DNA from: an uncultured Prochlorococcus sp.
Lineage (GTDB): Bacteria > Cyanobacteriota > Cyanobacteriia > PCC-6307 > Cyanobiaceae
Direction of reading: 5' to 3'
Assembly: GCA_902622705.1 (NCBI GenBank)
Contig: CACNQT010000004.1
Location: 1 to 64,000 of the forward strand
Length of the DNA stretch: 64,000 nucleotides
The notes beneath the pieces were generated by a model. That model worked only from the letters and a program-made list of their open reading frames with translations. It ran no database searches and had not been told where the DNA came from. The stretch's first letter is position 1, and each line of letters opens with the position of its first letter. Shown in pieces: positions 46,215-55,964 of the stretch. The translations under genes and the position numbers were made by a program.

Positions 46215-48071
46215 TCAAATGTTTGCACCAGCTGCAATTTTTACAAGTCTAACAACTCCCTTTTCAGTTACCTTTTGTGCAATTTCTATACCCATTTCTT
46301 TTGTATAAGGCTCATTTATAAGTCTAGGAACTCTTTTTATAAAAATATTAATTGAATACCCAGGTACTTTTTGCAAAATCTCTAAAAAGTTTCTTAATGG
46401 CTCAACATACATTATAAGGTCACTCAAGTTATTATTTTCGTTAGTAGTATTTAATTTAATTGATTGTGGAAGATAATTATTTAAACTTTTCAATATTTTT
46501 AGACTAAGTAAATCTATCTGATTTGTTAAACCTTCGATTATCTCATTTCTAAGAAATCCTCCATTTGGAGAAAAGAGAAGATTTATAACTTCGTCTAAAA
46601 GTTTTTCTAAATCGAGATTTGTTTGTTTTGCGGCGTTAGAAAGTAGATCTTCTAAACGATCCCATTTAAATTTTTTATTATCAAAAAGCATTTCTTTAAG
46701 GCTTTCCCTCAATTGTGGATCAGGATCTTCCATTAATCTTCTCGCAAAATATGGATAAGCTGCGCCTAATATTTTGAAGTTTGGATCAACGCTTAAAGCT
46801 ATTCCTTCTAAAGTAAGTAATGATCTAATTATAAGAGCATAATACGGGGGTAGTCTGAAAGGAAATTTATACATAACACCAGACATGTCGTCAGTAACGC
46901 TCTTAAAATCCATTTTCGAAACTCCTTGTTCAACGGCGTTAATGAAAACATCTTGAAATGCTGGAACAATGGGTTCTAGATTAACTTCCTTTGATAAAAA
47001 CCCTAATTTTACGAAATCTTGAGACAATTTATCGAAGTTTTTATTTACCAAGTGAACTACTGCTTGAATTAATCCTGACCTAGATTCTCTGGAAACCTCG
47101 CTCATCATTCCAAAATCTAGATAACATAACCTTCCATCTTCTAAGGCTAATAAATTACCTGGATGCGGGTCAGCATGAAAAAAACCATGTTCTAAAAGCT
47201 GTTCTAAACTGCATTGCACCCCTATGTCAATCATTTTATCTGGGTCAATACCTAATTTTTTTACATCCTCTAAATTTGTTAACTTTGTACCGTCTATCCA
47301 TTCCATTGCTAAAACTCTTCTTGAAGTTATTTCTTGATAAATTTTTGGTACGGCAATCATCTTGTTATGTTTATGCATATCTCTAAATTTTTCTGCATTT
47401 GCAGCTTCGTTTAGATAATCCATCTCTTCAAAAACTCTCTTGCCTAATTCATCAATCAAAGCAACTAGATCACTTCTTATCAATCCGATATTGTTTTTTA
47501 GCCAATAAGCAATATTCCTTACAATGTAAAGGTCTAAGGTTATTTGTTCTCTTAAACCTGGTCGTTGTACTTTTATTGCAACGATCTCTTCATTTTTTAA
47601 TTTAGCTTTATGAACTTGACCTAAAGAAGCAGCAGAAATTGGCTCTTTATCAATTTCTAAAAAAATCTCATCTATTTTTTTTCCTAAATCTTCTTCTATT
47701 AATTCCATAGCTTTATCGCCATCAAAACCAGGGAGCTGATCTTGCAATTCAGATAATTCTTCTAGAAGAATACTTGGGATTATATCTGGTCTTGTTGATA
47801 ACGCTTGGCCTGCTTTAACAAATGCAGGTCCAAGTTCTACTAACAAATTTGTTAATTCTTTTGCTCTAAATCTTGCTTGCTGTTCATTTTTCAGTCTTCC
47901 TGTTAATTTATCCCATCCAACGGAAAAGATATAAGCAAAAATAGGTAGGAGTGTTTGCCAAAGTCTTTTTAAAAGTCTTTTAGGATTTTTTTTGTAAATT
48001 TTAGAAATTGTATCTGGATCATAATTTAAGAGTCCAGATACCTCAATAAAATCAGTAAAGTCTTCTTTCAT
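46215..48071 (-). CDS. ABC1/UbiB-family atypical kinase
   Basis: Atypical protein-kinase-like ATPase of the ABC1/ADCK/UbiB family, 618 residues. The KxGQ motif is in GPAFVKAGQALSTRPDI, the A-rich nucleotide loop is in ISAASLGQVHKAKL, and VAIKVQRPG carries the invariant Lys; GFFHADPHPGNLLALEDGRLCYLDFGM holds the catalytic and metal-binding Asp residues. C-terminal hydrophobic segment is weak. In cyanobacteria and plastids such proteins are linked to quinone and lipid metabolism; substrate unknown. It overlaps the DUF1400 frame only if that gene's upstream start is used. Divergent from recN, 68 bases apart. Confidence 0.93.
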   Translation of the reverse strand: MKEDFTDFIEVSGLLNYDPDTISKIYKKNPKRLLKRLWQTLLPIFAYIFSVGWDKLTGRLKNEQQARFRAKELTNLLVELGPAFVKAGQALSTRPDIIPSILLEELSELQDQLPGFDGDKAMELIEEDLGKKIDEIFLEIDKEPISAASLGQVHKAKLKNEEIVAIKVQRPGLREQITLDLYIVRNIAYWLKNNIGLIRSDLVALIDELGKRVFEEMDYLNEAANAEKFRDMHKHNKMIAVPKIYQEITSRRVLAMEWIDGTKLTNLEDVKKLGIDPDKMIDIGVQCSLEQLLEHGFFHADPHPGNLLALEDGRLCYLDFGMMSEVSRESRSGLIQAVVHLVNKNFDKLSQDFVKLGFLSKEVNLEPIVPAFQDVFINAVEQGVSKMDFKSVTDDMSGVMYKFPFRLPPYYALIIRSLLTLEGIALSVDPNFKILGAAYPYFARRLMEDPDPQLRESLKEMLFDNKKFKWDRLEDLLSNAAKQTNLDLEKLLDEVINLLFSPNGGFLRNEIIEGLTNQIDLLSLKILKSLNNYLPQSIKLNTTNENNNLSDLIMYVEPLRNFLEILQKVPGYSINIFIKRVPRLINEPYTKEMGIEIAQKVTEKGVVRLVKIAAGANI

Positions 48072-48139
48072 AACTTTATATATTTAAAACCTTTATTTTT
48101 TTAAAAAAGAAGTTAATTTTTTTATATGGAAGATTTATC

Positions 48140-49819
48140 ATGTTAATACAACTAAAAATAGAAAATATTGCCTTAATAGAAATTATAGAAATTAATTTCG
48201 AAAAAGGTTTGAATATCATAACTGGGGATTCAGGTTCAGGAAAATCATTAATTTTGGATTCCCTAAATGCTCTATTTGGTGGAACTAATATACCTCTAAA
48301 GCATTTAATACGTCCAGGAAAAGATTTTTGCGTTATTGAGGCGATATTTTCTTCTTCTTTTCAAATTAATAATTGGTTAATTAGTAATGGTTTTGAAATA
48401 ACTTCTTCAGAACTACAAATTAAAAGAAAATCTTATAAAAAAAATAATAAAATTTTATCCAAATATAGCCTTAATGATTTACCAATTAATAGACAATCAT
48501 TAGAAAAACTTGGAGGATTTTTAATAGACTTTGCAGGTCAATCTGACACTTTTATCTTTGATTCTCTAGATAAGAGAAGAGTAATTATTGATGACTTATG
48601 CTCTCAAGGATTTAAAAATACTAGCGAAAGGATTAAAAGTATATGGAGAGAAAGTGAAAAGTTAACAAGATTATTGAATGAAAAAATAGAATTTTCTAGG
48701 AATCAAGAAGAAAAAAACTTGGCAATTAAACATATGTTGAAGAGTTTAGAAGAAGCTGATTTAAATTCAAGTGAAGAAATTTTAGAACTAGAGTTATTAG
48801 AAAATAAACTTGTAAATAATCTTGAAATTAATAATTCAATTAAGTCATCATTGGAAAATTTAAATAATTTCAGTCATGATGAACCGTCAGTAACTTCTTT
48901 TATTAATCAATCACTAAAGATTTTAAACAAAACAGCCGACTTCGACTTAAAGATTCAAAAATTTAGAGAGAAGTTATTAAATATTCATGCTGATGTTGAA
49001 GATTTAATTTTTGATCTAAAGTCATATTTGCAAGAAATAGAAAATTTTGAATCTAATCTTCCAGAAATACAAAAAAGATTATTCTTTTTAAAAAACTTAG
49101 AAAGAACTTTTTCATTGGATCTAACTCAATTAATTGAAAAGCGCGATCAATTAAAGACGTATTTTCAACAAAATGATCAAGGTAATGAGATTTGCATCAT
49201 TAAATCTCAAATTGAAAATTTACAAAGTAATTTAAATTCTTTATTTGTTATTCAATCTACTGAAAGAAAAAAAATTGCTAAACAGTTACAAAATTCAGTA
49301 ATGTCAATTTTAGGCAATCTAGGTTTAGAAAATGCTAATTTTTCAATTCAATTTTCTGCATGCAAGCCTTCTGGTGATGGAATGGATGATATAAATTTTT
49401 TGTTTTCAGCTAATCCTGATCAGAAGCTTGCTCCATTATCAAATGTTATTTCTGGCGGAGAAATGTCAAGATTTTTATTAGCTATTAAATCTAGTATTTC
49501 TAAACAACCAAATACTTTCTTTTTAGATGAAATTGATAGTGGTTTAAGTGGTAAATCTCTATTTTCTTTAGTTGAGCTCATAAAAGAAATTTCTAAAAAT
49601 CAACAAGTTTTATGTATTACACATCAGCCTTTCTTAGCTGCTAGGGGAGGAGCTCATTTTAAAGTTAATAAAAACGTAATTAATGGAATAACTTATACTT
49701 CAATTGCAAAATTAACTACAAAAAATCAAAGAAAAAATGAATTAATAGAACTTATAGGTGGAGGTTCTTGCGAAGTAAACGAATATGCTTCTAGACTTCT
49801 TGATCGGCCAGCTGCGTAA
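48140..49819 (+). CDS. recN: DNA repair protein RecN
   Basis: SMC-like ATPase for double-strand-break repair. The 559-residue protein has the N-terminal Walker A GDSGSGKSLILDSLNALFGG (about residues 32-51), a long coiled coil (about 170-350), and C-terminal ABC signature SGGEMSRFLLAIK, Walker B FFLDEIDSGLSG and CITHQPFLAARG. ISKQ.. loops are as in RecN. It is followed by uvrA after 54 bases with its own perfect -10 TATAAT, so the two repair genes may be separate units. Confidence 0.95.
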   Translation: MLIQLKIENIALIEIIEINFEKGLNIITGDSGSGKSLILDSLNALFGGTNIPLKHLIRPGKDFCVIEAIFSSSFQINNWLISNGFEITSSELQIKRKSYKKNNKILSKYSLNDLPINRQSLEKLGGFLIDFAGQSDTFIFDSLDKRRVIIDDLCSQGFKNTSERIKSIWRESEKLTRLLNEKIEFSRNQEEKNLAIKHMLKSLEEADLNSSEEILELELLENKLVNNLEINNSIKSSLENLNNFSHDEPSVTSFINQSLKILNKTADFDLKIQKFREKLLNIHADVEDLIFDLKSYLQEIENFESNLPEIQKRLFFLKNLERTFSLDLTQLIEKRDQLKTYFQQNDQGNEICIIKSQIENLQSNLNSLFVIQSTERKKIAKQLQNSVMSILGNLGLENANFSIQFSACKPSGDGMDDINFLFSANPDQKLAPLSNVISGGEMSRFLLAIKSSISKQPNTFFLDEIDSGLSGKSLFSLVELIKEISKNQQVLCITHQPFLAARGGAHFKVNKNVINGITYTSIAKLTTKNQRKNELIELIGGGSCEVNEYASRLLDRPAA

Positions 49820-49836
49820 AATAGAAAAAATTCCAC

Positions 49837-49842
49837 TATAAT
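49837..49842 (+). promoter_or_regulatory. uvrA promoter -10 element
   Basis: A perfect TATAAT lies 31 bases before the uvrA ATG in the recN-uvrA spacer. No good -35 is present, common in picocyanobacteria. No SOS box of the kind reported for cyanobacterial LexA is visible around it. Confidence 0.5.
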
Positions 49843-49873
49843 AACCTTTTTAAATCATAAATTAGATTTAAAC

Positions 49874-52777
49874 ATGGTTAATAAAGTTGTTAGTAGTTTT
49901 GGAGAAGATAACTCAATAAAAATTAGAGGAGCTCGTCAACATAATTTAAAAAATATTGACCTTTCACTGCCTAGGAATAAATTTATAGTTTTTACAGGTG
50001 TGAGTGGAAGTGGTAAAAGTTCTCTAGCCTTCGATACTATTTTTGCTGAAGGTCAAAGAAGATATGTTGAGAGTCTTTCGGCATACGCAAGGCAATTTTT
50101 GGGTCAAGTAGATAAACCAGATGTTGATAATATTGAAGGTTTATCACCTGCTATTTCAATTGATCAAAAATCTACAAGTCATAATCCTCGATCAACAGTT
50201 GGAACTGTAACAGAGATACAAGATTATTTAAGATTATTGTTTGGCCGTGCTGGTGAGCCCCATTGTCACCACTGCGGTATTCCAATTGCACCTCAAACAA
50301 TTGATGAAATGGTTGATCAAATTCTTCTTTTACCAGAAGGAACAAGGTACCAATTGTTGGCTCCTGTTGTAAGGGGTAAAAAAGGAACACATACAAAATT
50401 AATAAGTGGATTAGCTGCTGAAGGATTTGCTAGAGTAAGAATTAATGGAGAGGTAAGAGAACTTGCTGATAGTATTGAATTAGATAAAAATCAAATTCAT
50501 AATATTGAGGTAGTAGTTGATAGATTAATTGCAAGAGATGGAATTCAAGAAAGATTAAATGATTCTCTACAAACTTGTCTAAAAAGAGGAGATGGCCTAG
50601 CAATAGTAGAAGTCGTTCCAAAAAAAGGAGAAAACTTACCTTCTAACCTAGAGAGAGAGAAACTTTACTCAGAAAATTATGCATGTCCTGTACATGGCTC
50701 TATTGTTGAAGAACTGTCTCCTAGATTATTTTCTTTTAATAGCCCATATGGGGCTTGTCCAGATTGTCATGGGATTGGTTATTTAAAAAAATTTACTGCT
50801 GATAGAGTTATACCTGATAAAACGTTGCCTGTTTATGCTGCAATAGCTCCTTGGAGTGAAAAGGATAATACTTATTATTTCTCTTTACTTTATTCTGTAG
50901 GACAGGCTTATGGTTTTGAATTAAAAACTCCTTGGAAAGATTTAAGTGATTTGCAAAAAAAAGTTCTACTTTTGGGATCAGATAAACCAATATTAATTCA
51001 AGCTGATAGTCGTTTTAAAACTTCTAGTGGTTTTGAAAGACCTTTTGAGGGGATTTTGCCAATCTTAGAAAGGCAATTGAATGAAGCCAATGGAGAATCG
51101 GTAAAACAAAAATTAGAAAAGTATCTAGAATTAGTACCCTGTAAGACATGTTCTGGAAAAAGATTAAGACCTGAGGCTTTGGCCGTTAAACTTGGTCCAT
51201 ACAATATTACTGACTTAACTTCCATAAGCGTTTCTGAAACCCTTAATCACGTAGAGCGCATCATGGGTTTAGGTAAGACAAAGAAGGAAAATATATCTTT
51301 ATCAGAAAAGCAAAAGCAGATAGGTGAATTGGTTTTAAAAGAGATTCGTTTACGTTTGAAGTTTTTAATTAATGTCGGTTTAGATTATTTGACTTTAGAT
51401 AGACCAGCTATGACTTTGTCTGGTGGGGAAGCTCAGCGTATTAGATTGGCTACACAAATAGGTGCAGGTCTTACTGGTGTTTTATATGTTTTAGATGAAC
51501 CAAGTATCGGTTTGCACCAGAGAGACAATGACAGATTATTAGAAACATTAAAAAGCTTAAGAGACTTGGGAAATACTTTAGTTGTGGTTGAACATGATGA
51601 AGATACTATGAAATCCGCGGATTATTTAGTAGATATTGGTCCAGGGGCAGGTGTTTATGGTGGGGAAATAATAGCTAAAGGATCTTATCAAGACGTCTTA
51701 AATTCAGAAAGGTCATTAACTGGAGCTTATCTCAGTGGTAGGAAGTCGATTACTACTCCAAAAGAACGTAGATCATCTGTTAAAAAAAGCTTAATATTAA
51801 ATAATTGCTCTAAAAATAATTTAAAAAATATTTCTGTGGAATTTCCTTTAGGAAGGTTAGTTTCTGTAACTGGTGTAAGTGGAAGTGGAAAGAGCACTTT
51901 GATAAATGAATTACTTCATCCTGCATTGTGTCATTCTCTAGGGTTAAAGGTTCCTTTTCCTCAAGGTGTAAAAGAGTTAAAGGGTATAAAGGCAATTGAT
52001 AAAGTTATCGTTATTGATCAATCTCCAATAGGAAGAACTCCAAGGTCAAATCCTGCTACATATACAGGTGCTTTTGATCCTATAAGGCAGATATTTACTG
52101 CCACAGTAGAAGCAAAAGCAAGAGGTTATCAGGCTGGTCAATTTAGCTTTAATGTGAAAGGAGGAAGATGTGAAGCCTGTAAAGGCCAGGGAGTTAATGT
52201 TATTGAAATGAATTTTTTACCTGATGTGTATGTTCAATGTGAAGTATGTAAAGGAGCTCGTTTTAATAGAGAAACTCTTCAAGTTAAATATAAAGGTTTT
52301 AATATATCTGATGTTTTAGAGATGACTGTTGAACAAGCTGCAGAAACTTTTTCTGCTATACCTCAAGCCGCTGATAGATTATCTACATTGGTTGATGTTG
52401 GCTTAGGATATGTCAAATTAGGCCAGCCAGCTCCTACATTATCTGGTGGAGAGGCTCAAAGAGTTAAGTTAGCTACGGAATTGTCAAAAAGAGCTACTGG
52501 AAAAACTTTATATTTGATTGATGAACCAACTACAGGGTTAAGTTTTTATGATGTTCATAAATTAATGGATGTGATACAACGTTTGGTAGATAAAGGCAAT
52601 TCGGTAATTGTTATTGAACATAATTTAGATGTTATTAGATGTTCAGATTGGATTATCGATTTAGGACCTGATGGAGGGGACAAAGGAGGAGAAATTATTG
52701 CAGAAGGTATTCCGGAGGATGTAGCTAAAAATCCTATAAGTCATACAGCAAAATATCTTAAAAAGGTTCTAAAATAA
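49874..52777 (+). CDS. uvrA: Excinuclease ABC subunit A
   Basis: UvrA recognises bulky DNA lesions for nucleotide-excision repair. The 967-residue protein carries two ABC modules: Walker A GVSGSGKSSLAFDT (about residue 37) with LSGGEAQRIRLATQIG and YVLDEPSIGLHQRDN in the first half; GVSGSGKSTLINELLH (about 666) with TLSGGEAQRVKLATEL and LIDEPTTGLSF in the second. Zinc sites CHHCG..., CPDCHG and, in the second half, CEACKGQGVN...CEVCKGARFNRETL are present. The codon pattern is G- and T-rich on the coding strand compared with plus-strand genes left of the origin. Confidence 0.98.
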   Translation: MVNKVVSSFGEDNSIKIRGARQHNLKNIDLSLPRNKFIVFTGVSGSGKSSLAFDTIFAEGQRRYVESLSAYARQFLGQVDKPDVDNIEGLSPAISIDQKSTSHNPRSTVGTVTEIQDYLRLLFGRAGEPHCHHCGIPIAPQTIDEMVDQILLLPEGTRYQLLAPVVRGKKGTHTKLISGLAAEGFARVRINGEVRELADSIELDKNQIHNIEVVVDRLIARDGIQERLNDSLQTCLKRGDGLAIVEVVPKKGENLPSNLEREKLYSENYACPVHGSIVEELSPRLFSFNSPYGACPDCHGIGYLKKFTADRVIPDKTLPVYAAIAPWSEKDNTYYFSLLYSVGQAYGFELKTPWKDLSDLQKKVLLLGSDKPILIQADSRFKTSSGFERPFEGILPILERQLNEANGESVKQKLEKYLELVPCKTCSGKRLRPEALAVKLGPYNITDLTSISVSETLNHVERIMGLGKTKKENISLSEKQKQIGELVLKEIRLRLKFLINVGLDYLTLDRPAMTLSGGEAQRIRLATQIGAGLTGVLYVLDEPSIGLHQRDNDRLLETLKSLRDLGNTLVVVEHDEDTMKSADYLVDIGPGAGVYGGEIIAKGSYQDVLNSERSLTGAYLSGRKSITTPKERRSSVKKSLILNNCSKNNLKNISVEFPLGRLVSVTGVSGSGKSTLINELLHPALCHSLGLKVPFPQGVKELKGIKAIDKVIVIDQSPIGRTPRSNPATYTGAFDPIRQIFTATVEAKARGYQAGQFSFNVKGGRCEACKGQGVNVIEMNFLPDVYVQCEVCKGARFNRETLQVKYKGFNISDVLEMTVEQAAETFSAIPQAADRLSTLVDVGLGYVKLGQPAPTLSGGEAQRVKLATELSKRATGKTLYLIDEPTTGLSFYDVHKLMDVIQRLVDKGNSVIVIEHNLDVIRCSDWIIDLGPDGGDKGGEIIAEGIPEDVAKNPISHTAKYLKKVLK

Positions 52778-52962
52778 AAAATACTTGTTGCATTTCTTTT
52801 TATTTTAATTATTCCAGCAGAACGAAATTTTTTTTCAAAGGTATATAAAACTTGTCTATAACTGCTTTTTTTAAACTTTTATATTAAAAAAATTTCAAAT
52901 CATAATGCTTTCTTAATATTTCCTTGGAAAATTCAGCTTATTTGTATTAAAGGCCGTTCATC

Positions 52963-52967
52963 GGAGG
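52963..52967 (+). promoter_or_regulatory. Strong Shine-Dalgarno for the sucrose-phosphate synthase gene
   Basis: GGAGG lies nine bases before the ATG at 52977. It decides the start and is unusually strong for this window, where most genes have little or no purine site. The 199-base spacer upstream holds no gene; it is AT-rich with T-runs and TATAACT at about 52856. Confidence 0.7.
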
Positions 52968-52976
52968 ATTTGCTAA

Positions 52977-54383
52977 ATGAGGTTGAATTTTTTACATTTA
53001 CATTTACATGGTCTTATACGTTCTAAAAATCTTGAGTTAGGCAGGGATGCAGATACAGGAGGGCAAACACAATACGTTTTAGAGTTAATTAAAAGTTTGG
53101 CTAATACTTCTGAAGTTGATCAAGTAGATTTAGTTACGCGTCTAATAAACGATCCTAAAGTAGACAATGAATATTCTCAAGAAGAAGAATTTGTAGAACT
53201 TGGAGTTAGAATTTTAAGATTCAAATTTGGACCTAATAAATATTTAAGAAAGGAATTGCTTTGGCCTTATTTAGATGATTTAACTGAAAATCTTATCAAT
53301 TATTATAAAAAAAATAAAAAGCCTAATTTCATTCATGCACATTATGCAGATGCTGGATATGTAGGAGTCAAACTAAGTAAATCCTTAAACGTTCCTCTTA
53401 TTTTTACTGGTCATTCTTTAGGAAGAGAGAAAAAAAGAAAATTGCTTGATACTGGTTTAAAAACTAATCAAATAGAAAAGCTTTATTCTATAAGTAAAAG
53501 AATTGAGGCAGAAGAAAAAGCATTGAAGTCTGCAGATATTGTTGTTACAAGTACTAAACAAGAGTCAGTGTATCAATATTCTCAATATTCTTCCTTTTCA
53601 CCTCACAAAGCTAAAGTTATTCCCCCCGGTGTTGATCATACAAAATTTCATCATATTCACTCCACGAGCGAGACAGCAGAAATTGATAACATGATGAACC
53701 CTTTTCTAAAGGATTCTACTAAACCTCCATTTTTGACTATTTCTAGAGCTGTACGAAGAAAAAATATTCCTTCTTTGATTGAAGCATATGGAAGATCTGA
53801 AAAATTAAAAAGAAAAACTAATTTAATTTTGATTTTGGGTTGTAGAGATAGTACTTCAAAACTTGATCCTCAACAAAAAGATGTTTTCAATAATATTTTT
53901 GAAACAATTGATAAATATAATTTGTATGGAAAGGTAGCTTATCCAAAAAAACATCTTCCAACTCAGATTCCTGCTTTATATAGGTGGGCTGCTAGCAGAG
54001 GTGGTGTATTTGTAAATCCGGCTTTAACAGAGCCTTTTGGTTTAACTCTTCTTGAAGCTTCTTCATGTGGATTACCAATAATATCAACAAATGATGGAGG
54101 GCCAAAAGAAATTCGTTCAAAATGTGAAAATGGACTTCTAGTAGATGTTACTGATATTAATGAGTTAAAAGTTATTCTTGAAAAAGGAATTTCAAATAAT
54201 AATCAGTGGAAAATATGGAGCAGAAATGGAATTGAGGGTGTTAACAGGCACTTTAGTTGGAACACTCATGTACATAATTATTTATCAGTACTTACTGAAC
54301 AATTTTCAAGTTCAAGTTATTCTTCATCCGACATTAAACAAAGTTGTTTAAAAGGGACTTCCTCACTTATAAAACCCCATTGA
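52977..54383 (+). CDS. sps: Sucrose-phosphate synthase, glucosyltransferase domain only
   Basis: GT-B-fold glycosyltransferase (GT4 family). HLHLHGLIRSKNLELGRDADTGGQ at the N-terminus and HAHYADAGYVGVKLSKSLNVP are signature stretches of sucrose-phosphate synthases, as are VIPPGVDHTKFH and the EPFGLTLLEASSCGLPI nucleotide-sugar EX7E motif (about residues 345-360). It makes sucrose-6-phosphate from UDP-glucose and fructose-6-phosphate. The 468-residue length covers only the glycosyltransferase; no C-terminal sucrose-phosphate-phosphatase-like domain (HAD DxDxT) is present. A sister GT such as sucrose synthase is less likely. The last 67 bases overlap a convergent small gene. Confidence 0.87.
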   Translation: MRLNFLHLHLHGLIRSKNLELGRDADTGGQTQYVLELIKSLANTSEVDQVDLVTRLINDPKVDNEYSQEEEFVELGVRILRFKFGPNKYLRKELLWPYLDDLTENLINYYKKNKKPNFIHAHYADAGYVGVKLSKSLNVPLIFTGHSLGREKKRKLLDTGLKTNQIEKLYSISKRIEAEEKALKSADIVVTSTKQESVYQYSQYSSFSPHKAKVIPPGVDHTKFHHIHSTSETAEIDNMMNPFLKDSTKPPFLTISRAVRRKNIPSLIEAYGRSEKLKRKTNLILILGCRDSTSKLDPQQKDVFNNIFETIDKYNLYGKVAYPKKHLPTQIPALYRWAASRGGVFVNPALTEPFGLTLLEASSCGLPIISTNDGGPKEIRSKCENGLLVDVTDINELKVILEKGISNNNQWKIWSRNGIEGVNRHFSWNTHVHNYLSVLTEQFSSSSYSSSDIKQSCLKGTSSLIKPH

Positions 54384-54562
54384 TCAAAAACCTCAGGGTC
54401 AGGGTGAAGAATTAGTTGATTATTTTGAGTTTTCTTTAGTTTAAAGCCCTTTTTAGATAGTTTTTTCATTAAGTTAGCAGTCTCTTCAAATCTTGATGCC
54501 ATTGCATCAAGACTTGAGCAGTCACTTGTTAATCCATTATCTTTCCATGTAAAAAAATTCAT
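54317..54562 (-). CDS. Small conserved-type hypothetical protein
   Basis: An 81-residue protein, MNFFTWKDNGLTSDCSSLDAM at the N-terminus, then MASRFEETANLMKKLSKKGFKLKKTQNNQLILHP, and an acidic end. Aromatic/Gly and Lys-rich helices, one region (FKLKKTQNNQLILHPD) suggests a beta-hairpin. I do not recognise a function. It begins 11 bases downstream of the mraY stop on the same strand, and its last 67 bases overlap the sps 3' end on the opposite strand. The well-structured sequence across the non-overlapping 180 bases supports coding. Confidence 0.68.
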   Translation of the reverse strand: MNFFTWKDNGLTSDCSSLDAMASRFEETANLMKKLSKKGFKLKKTQNNQLILHPDPEVFDQWGFISEEVPFKQLCLMSDEE

Positions 54563-54572
54563 AACAAATTTT

Positions 54573-55652
54573 TCAAAGATTAATTTTTAAAACTATACCT
54601 AAAATTACAAGTAAAATGTTGATTTTCCAAAAATTTTCAACTATTTTTTGTTCCTTTACTCCTTTAAGTTCAAAGTGGTGGTGTAGTGGAGCCATTAAAA
54701 ATATGCGTTTACCTCTATTAAATAATTTTTTTGTAATTTTAAAAAATCCCACTTGAATCATTACTGATAACGATTCAATAATAAATATTCCTGAGAAAAT
54801 AGATAAGGTAAAAACACTATTGGTTAATAACGCTATAGAACCCAGAATTGCTCCAATACTTAGAGATCCTGTGTCACCCATAAATATTTTTGCAGGATTA
54901 CTATTATATTTGAGAAATCCTAAGCATATGCCGGACATCGAAAAACATAAGATGCTAAAAACAAAAAGTTCTTGCTGTTCTTTCAATAATATTTCTGTTC
55001 CTAGTCCATAAAAAACAATCCCACTGCATCCAGCTGCTAATCCATCTAGTCCATCAGTCAAATTTACTGAATTACTTATGCCAACTAGTACAAAAAAAGA
55101 AATAGGAAATATAAAAATACTTGTATCTATTTTCCAAGATTCAGAAATTGTAATTAATGGATTTATTAAATCGTTTTCATAGGCTAAAAATATAAAAATT
55201 AATGAGATGATACTCTGTAAAATGAATTTTTCTTTTGACTTTAATCCTGTATTTTTTCTGTTTTTAATGCTTAAATAATCATCTAAAAAGCCTATACAAA
55301 AGAAACCAAAAATAGTACATAATAAAAGCAATAATTTAAGAGAACCTAAATTTATAGTTATTATTAAAAGTAAAATTAAAAATGGAATTATCATAAAAAT
55401 TCCACCCATCGTTGGGGTATTACTTTTTTTAAAGTGATTAGCGGGACCTTCAGTTCTAATATTTTGAAGTAAATTTAATTTGTTTATTATTTTTAGACCA
55501 TTCTTTGTTATTAATAAAGAAATAAAAAAAAATAATATGTAAATCCCTATAAAAATAAAATTATTAAAAGAATAGGAGGTAACTATTAAAGCAAAGGTAT
55601 TAAATATTAATAAAGATTTAAAGTTAAAATTTTTAATCTTCCCAATCATCAT
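54573..55652 (-). CDS. mraY: Phospho-N-acetylmuramoyl-pentapeptide transferase
   Basis: MraY makes lipid I at the membrane, transferring phospho-MurNAc-pentapeptide to undecaprenyl phosphate. The 359-residue protein has about ten membrane helices and the catalytic signatures KKSNTPTMGGIFMI, FLDDYLSIKNRKNTGL (Asp pair), NSVNLTDGLDGLAAG and FMGDTGSLSIGA, plus MAPLHHHFELKG, the HHH loop near the C-terminus. It starts inside the last 20 bases of the DUF3134 gene, so the two are coupled. Confidence 0.96.
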   Translation of the reverse strand: MMIGKIKNFNFKSLLIFNTFALIVTSYSFNNFIFIGIYILFFFISLLITKNGLKIINKLNLLQNIRTEGPANHFKKSNTPTMGGIFMIIPFLILLLIITINLGSLKLLLLLCTIFGFFCIGFLDDYLSIKNRKNTGLKSKEKFILQSIISLIFIFLAYENDLINPLITISESWKIDTSIFIFPISFFVLVGISNSVNLTDGLDGLAAGCSGIVFYGLGTEILLKEQQELFVFSILCFSMSGICLGFLKYNSNPAKIFMGDTGSLSIGAILGSIALLTNSVFTLSIFSGIFIIESLSVMIQVGFFKITKKLFNRGKRIFLMAPLHHHFELKGVKEQKIVENFWKINILLVILGIVLKINL

Positions 55653-55911
55653 CCGAAGGTTCTTCTTCAGTTTTATAATCTTCCTTTTCTCCCATTAGCG
55701 CTGAAAGCTCTTCTTCTTCAATTGTACTAATTTCTTGTGAATCTCCTGCGCTTTCGGTAACAAGTCTTCCTGTATTTTCAAGCCAAGATAGTAAATCTGG
55801 TTCATCTCTTAATGGCAAAACAGGCGCAGGATCATCTCTGTGGTAGCAAGTTAAAGCAGGGTTAACTTCAGAAATATCGTCTAATCTAAGTTTTAAGTTA
55901 TTTGAGTTCAT
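55633..55911 (-). CDS. DUF3134 family protein
   Basis: A 92-residue cyanobacterial protein. The central block NPALTCYHRDDPAPVLPLRDEPDLLSWLE is the hallmark of DUF3134 proteins; the C-terminal half is acidic (EEEPSDDDWED). It has no membrane segment or cysteine pair. Function is unknown. It overlaps mraY by 20 bases on the same strand, suggesting coupling to cell-wall synthesis, though that is only positional. Divergent from the small two-helix membrane protein by 53 bases. Confidence 0.86.
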   Translation of the reverse strand: MNSNNLKLRLDDISEVNPALTCYHRDDPAPVLPLRDEPDLLSWLENTGRLVTESAGDSQEISTIEEEELSALMGEKEDYKTEEEPSDDDWED

Positions 55912-55964
55912 TAAAAATTATGTTCTATATATAAGATAATACATAATAAAGCTCACGAAAAACA

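Noticed and set aside
49820..49873. SOS/LexA box before uvrA
   Set aside because: No GTAC-based palindrome of the kind reported for cyanobacterial LexA could be found; only a -10 element.
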